Notes under the pieces: model-generated
Told to the model about the DNA's origin: nothing
Databases searched by the model: none
Seen by the model: only the letters and a program-made list of their open reading frames with translations
In this document: in pieces, positions 59,490 through 64,000 of the stretch
How the letters are laid out: each line of letters starts with the position of its first letter
Position numbering within the stretch: position 1 is the first letter of the stretch
Assembly (NCBI RefSeq): GCF_031085165.1
Contig: NZ_JAVHTY010000004.1
Location: 1 to 64,000 of the forward strand
Length of the DNA: 64,000 bases
Reading direction: 5' to 3'
Origin: Pseudomonas sp. 102515
GTDB lineage: Bacteria > Pseudomonadota > Gammaproteobacteria > Pseudomonadales > Pseudomonadaceae
Translations under genes and position numbers: made by a program

Positions 59490-60380
59490 ATGCGGCCTCT
59501 GGCTGAGTTCATCATGCGCGGCCGTACTCAAGCCACCCTCGTGGTGGTACTGGGTGCAGTCGTGCCGCTGCTGTACTGGATGACCGCTGCCGGTGGCAGC
59601 CTGGTGCTGTTGCGCCGGGGACCTGCCGCGGCGGCCGGGGTGCTGGTCTGGGCCCTGCTGCCGGCGCTGTTCTGGCTGTATCTGGGTGATGCCAGCATCG
59701 TGCTGGTGTTGCTGGGTTCGACGCTACTGGCGGCCATTTTGCGCCAGAGCCTGTCCTGGACACGGGTGTTGTTGGCCAGTGTCCCGCTGGGGTTGGTTTT
59801 CGCCCTGGTGCTGGGGCAGGTCTATGCCGAGGGCATCGCGCAACTGGCGGAGGAAATCCGCCGGTTGCTGCCCCAGGTGTTGGGCCCGAGCGCGGCGCAG
59901 TTGCCGCCGGAAAAGCAGGCGCAGTTGCAGCAGTTGCTGCTGCCCGTGCTGACCGGCCTGATGGCGGCGTTCTTCCAGATCACCTGCCTGCTGTGCCTGA
60001 TGCTCGGGCGCTACTGGCAGGCGGCGCTGTACAACCCCCAGGGGTTCGGTCGCGAATTTCGCGTCCTGCGTCTGCGTCCGGCCATCGCGCTCGGCCTTCT
60101 GGCCCTGCTGGTGCTGGCGCCGAACCTGGGCAGCGGGCTTGGCTTGCTGACCCCGCTGTGCAGCGTGCCGCTGGCCTTTGCCGGCATCGCCCTGCTGCAC
60201 GGGCTGGTGGCGGTCAAGCGCCTGGCAGGATTCTGGCTGGTGGGGCTGTACGTGACGCTGCTGCTGTTCGGGCAGCTGATCTATCCGTTGTTGGTGATTC
60301 TGGCTGTGATCGATAGCGTGTTCGATTTCCGTGGGCGGTCTGCGCAAGAGCCGCAGGGGCCCGCGGACGGTGAAGGTTAA
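59490..60380 (+). CDS. DUF2232 (YybS-like) membrane protein
   Basis: A 296-aa protein with about eight hydrophobic segments ([59 protein letters not shown]). It lies between rpsR and rplI, as in PAO1 (PA4933). The function is unknown; a membrane channel or transport role is suspected for the family. The ribosome site is ordinary. Confidence 0.82.
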   Translation: MRPLAEFIMRGRTQATLVVVLGAVVPLLYWMTAAGGSLVLLRRGPAAAAGVLVWALLPALFWLYLGDASIVLVLLGSTLLAAILRQSLSWTRVLLASVPLGLVFALVLGQVYAEGIAQLAEEIRRLLPQVLGPSAAQLPPEKQAQLQQLLLPVLTGLMAAFFQITCLLCLMLGRYWQAALYNPQGFGREFRVLRLRPAIALGLLALLVLAPNLGSGLGLLTPLCSVPLAFAGIALLHGLVAVKRLAGFWLVGLYVTLLLFGQLIYPLLVILAVIDSVFDFRGRSAQEPQGPADGEG

Positions 60381-60400
60381 AAGTTAAGAGGAAAGACTCA

Positions 60401-60847
60401 ATGGATGTCATCCTGCTGGAAAAGATCGCCAACCTGGGCAACCTGGGCGACAAAGTGAACGTCAAAGGCGGCTACGCCCGTAACTTCCTGCTGCCGCAGG
60501 GCAAGGCCACCGCAGCCACCGCTGCCAACGTCGAGGCTTTCGAAGCTCGTCGCGCCGAGCTCGAGAAGCAGGCTGCCGAGAAGAAGTCCGAGGCTGATGC
60601 CCGTGCTGCCAAGCTGGCTGACCTGACCGTAACAATCGCCGCCAACTCCGGCGACGAAGGCAAGCTGTTCGGTTCCATCGGCACCCGCGACATCGCCGAA
60701 GCCGTCAGCGCCGCCGGCGTCGAGCTGGACAAGAGCGAAGTTCGCCTGCCCAACGGCGCGCTGCGCAGCATTGGCGAATACGATGTCGAAGTGCACCTGC
60801 ACACCGACGTCGAAGCTACCGTCAAGATCGTCGTCGTCGCTGAATAA
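60401..60847 (+). CDS. rplI: 50S ribosomal protein L9
   Basis: A 148-aa L9: [35 protein letters not shown], and [14 protein letters not shown]. The long central helix is rich in Ala/Lys/Glu. AAGAGGA precedes the ATG. Last gene of the ribosomal operon, with a terminator at 60903-60934. Confidence 0.98.
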   Translation: MDVILLEKIANLGNLGDKVNVKGGYARNFLLPQGKATAATAANVEAFEARRAELEKQAAEKKSEADARAAKLADLTVTIAANSGDEGKLFGSIGTRDIAEAVSAAGVELDKSEVRLPNGALRSIGEYDVEVHLHTDVEATVKIVVVAE

Positions 60848-60902
60848 GCGCGCCGTCGCCTGACTGGCGGACTTGCGCCCCGGCGCCGGTCTGTCGACAA
60901 TC

Positions 60903-60934
60903 GGGCACGTCATTGCCAAGGCAGTGACGTGCCC
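60903..60934 (+). terminator. Intrinsic terminator after rplI
   Basis: GGGCACGTCA / TGACGTGCCC with an inner TGCC/GGCA stem, followed by TTTGTCTTTT. Lies in the 150-bp gap before dnaB. Confidence 0.9.
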
Positions 60935-60997
60935 TTTGTCTTTTCTGCCGTCCGAAATATCATTTCGCCGCCCGCAATGGGGGCCCAAGACCTCCGC

Positions 60998-63408
<2,411 letters not shown>

Positions 63409-63488
63409 CCCCCGCGCAGCCGGCGCCGCTATCGCTTCGGGTGGTGGCGGCTGCGTCTCCCGTCGAAGCCGGATCCGGATCCGCCACC

Positions 63489-64000
63489 ATGCCCCAGACG
63501 CTCACCCCGGTGCAGACCCGGGCGCTGTTCTTTTCCGCGCTGCTGCTGTTCGTCCTGCCCTTCATCCTGGTCGACTTCCCTTACGTCGATGACAACTGGC
63601 GTATTCAGCTGGAGAACGGCCCGGAGTGGCGGCAGCAGGGGCGGGTGCTCACCGAGGTGTTCTACCGGCTGCTGACCTTCAGCGGCAGCACCCTCAATCT
63701 CTTTCCCCTGCCGCTGCTGATCGCCTGCGCCGCAGCCGCCTGGGCCCTGACCGACCTGGCCCGCCACTGCTTCGGCGCGCCGCGGCCGACCCAGTGCCTG
63801 GCGCTCCTGCCACTGTGGTTCTCGCCCTTCTGGCTGGGCAACCTGACCTACCAGTACGATGGCCCCACCATGGCCCTGAGCCTGGTGGCGGTGATCTATG
63901 CGGCGATCTATCGCAGTCGCCATACCGCGCTGGCGCTGCTGGTGCCGGCGGCGCTGCTGGCGGCGGCCATTGCCTTCTACCAAGTGGCGCTCAATGTCTT
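63489..64000 (+). CDS. GtrII-type glucosyltransferase (N-terminal part)
   Basis: The frame is open to the edge of the window, 170 codons seen. It starts MPQTLTPVQTRALFFSALLL and has hydrophobic helices from residue 14 on. DFPYVDDNWRIQLENG with a following GR-x-L-x-E (GRVLTEVFYR) matches the periplasmic acidic motif of GtrII/serotype-converting glucosyltransferases, which move glucose from a lipid carrier to O-antigen. The ribosome site is weak, so the true start might differ. It is 80 bp after the ligase. Confidence 0.72.
   Translation, partial: MPQTLTPVQTRALFFSALLLFVLPFILVDFPYVDDNWRIQLENGPEWRQQGRVLTEVFYRLLTFSGSTLNLFPLPLLIACAAAAWALTDLARHCFGAPRPTQCLALLPLWFSPFWLGNLTYQYDGPTMALSLVAVIYAAIYRSRHTALALLVPAALLAAAIAFYQVALNV

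Overview
The window reads as chromosomal DNA of a Pseudomonas (gammaproteobacterium). It has high G+C, dense short-gap operons, and gene orders I recognise from P. aeruginosa PAO1: a ppa / mtfA-like / DedA / ALDH-regulator / mpl-ubiX block (PA4031 to PA4018 type) joined to a long, nearly intact serB-fimX-psd-rhdA-motAB-rsgA-orn-queG-nnr-tsaE-amiB-mutL-miaA-hfq-hflX-hflK-hflC-hisZ-purA-tRNA-rnr-rlmB-rpsF-rpsR-rplI-dnaB block (PA4961 to PA4931 type). The species cannot be fixed from the sequence alone. There is no prophage, insertion sequence, CRISPR array or rRNA operon. The synteny statements rest on memory of PAO1, not on a search.

Layout: 1-4 kb holds the end of ilvA, an AsmA-like DUF748 gene, ppa, and an mtfA-DedA pair. 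4-9.2 kb is an alcohol/aldehyde oxidation locus: Zn-alcohol dehydrogenase, NAD aldehyde dehydrogenase and a divergent sigma54 activator, separated by a sigma54 promoter and six TGTCAC/GTGACA half-sites. 9.3-19 kb holds a TDT transporter, a small secreted protein, mpl-ubiX-lipoprotein, a MocR-type regulator, a 42-aa membrane protein, ybaK, sdaA with a divergent LysR gene, and a Rossmann-fold protein. 19-31 kb holds a MORN-repeat C13 peptidase, an AhpA/YtjB protein, serB, fimX with a companion PilZ-like gene, psd, rhdA and an HDOD gene. 31-38.5 kb holds motAB, a nitroreductase, rsgA, a methyltransferase, orn, a UPF0126 channel, a lone PAAR protein and queG. 38.6-48.7 kb is the nnr to hflC superoperon (NADHX repair, tRNA t6A and i6A modification, cell-wall amidase, mismatch repair, Hfq, HflX, HflKC). 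49-54 kb holds hisZ, purA, a chemoreceptor and two identical tRNA-Leu(CAG) genes. 54-64 kb holds rnr-rlmB, a lone receiver protein, the rpsF-rpsR-DUF2232-rplI ribosomal operon, dnaB, a D-Ala-D-Ala ligase and the start of a GtrII-type glucosyltransferase.

Most of the window is housekeeping. The points most worth a second look are: the multi-site operator in front of the aldehyde dehydrogenase; an RNase R whose tail carries four 37-residue repeats; the MORN-C13 peptidase fusion; eight-base homopolymer tracts inside mutL and the HDOD gene; a PAAR protein with no secretion genes nearby; a related pair of non-coding repeats, each between converging genes; a candidate S6:S18 leader in front of rpsF; and an orphan intrinsic terminator that may mark a small RNA. 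I did not find a clearly new multi-gene system.
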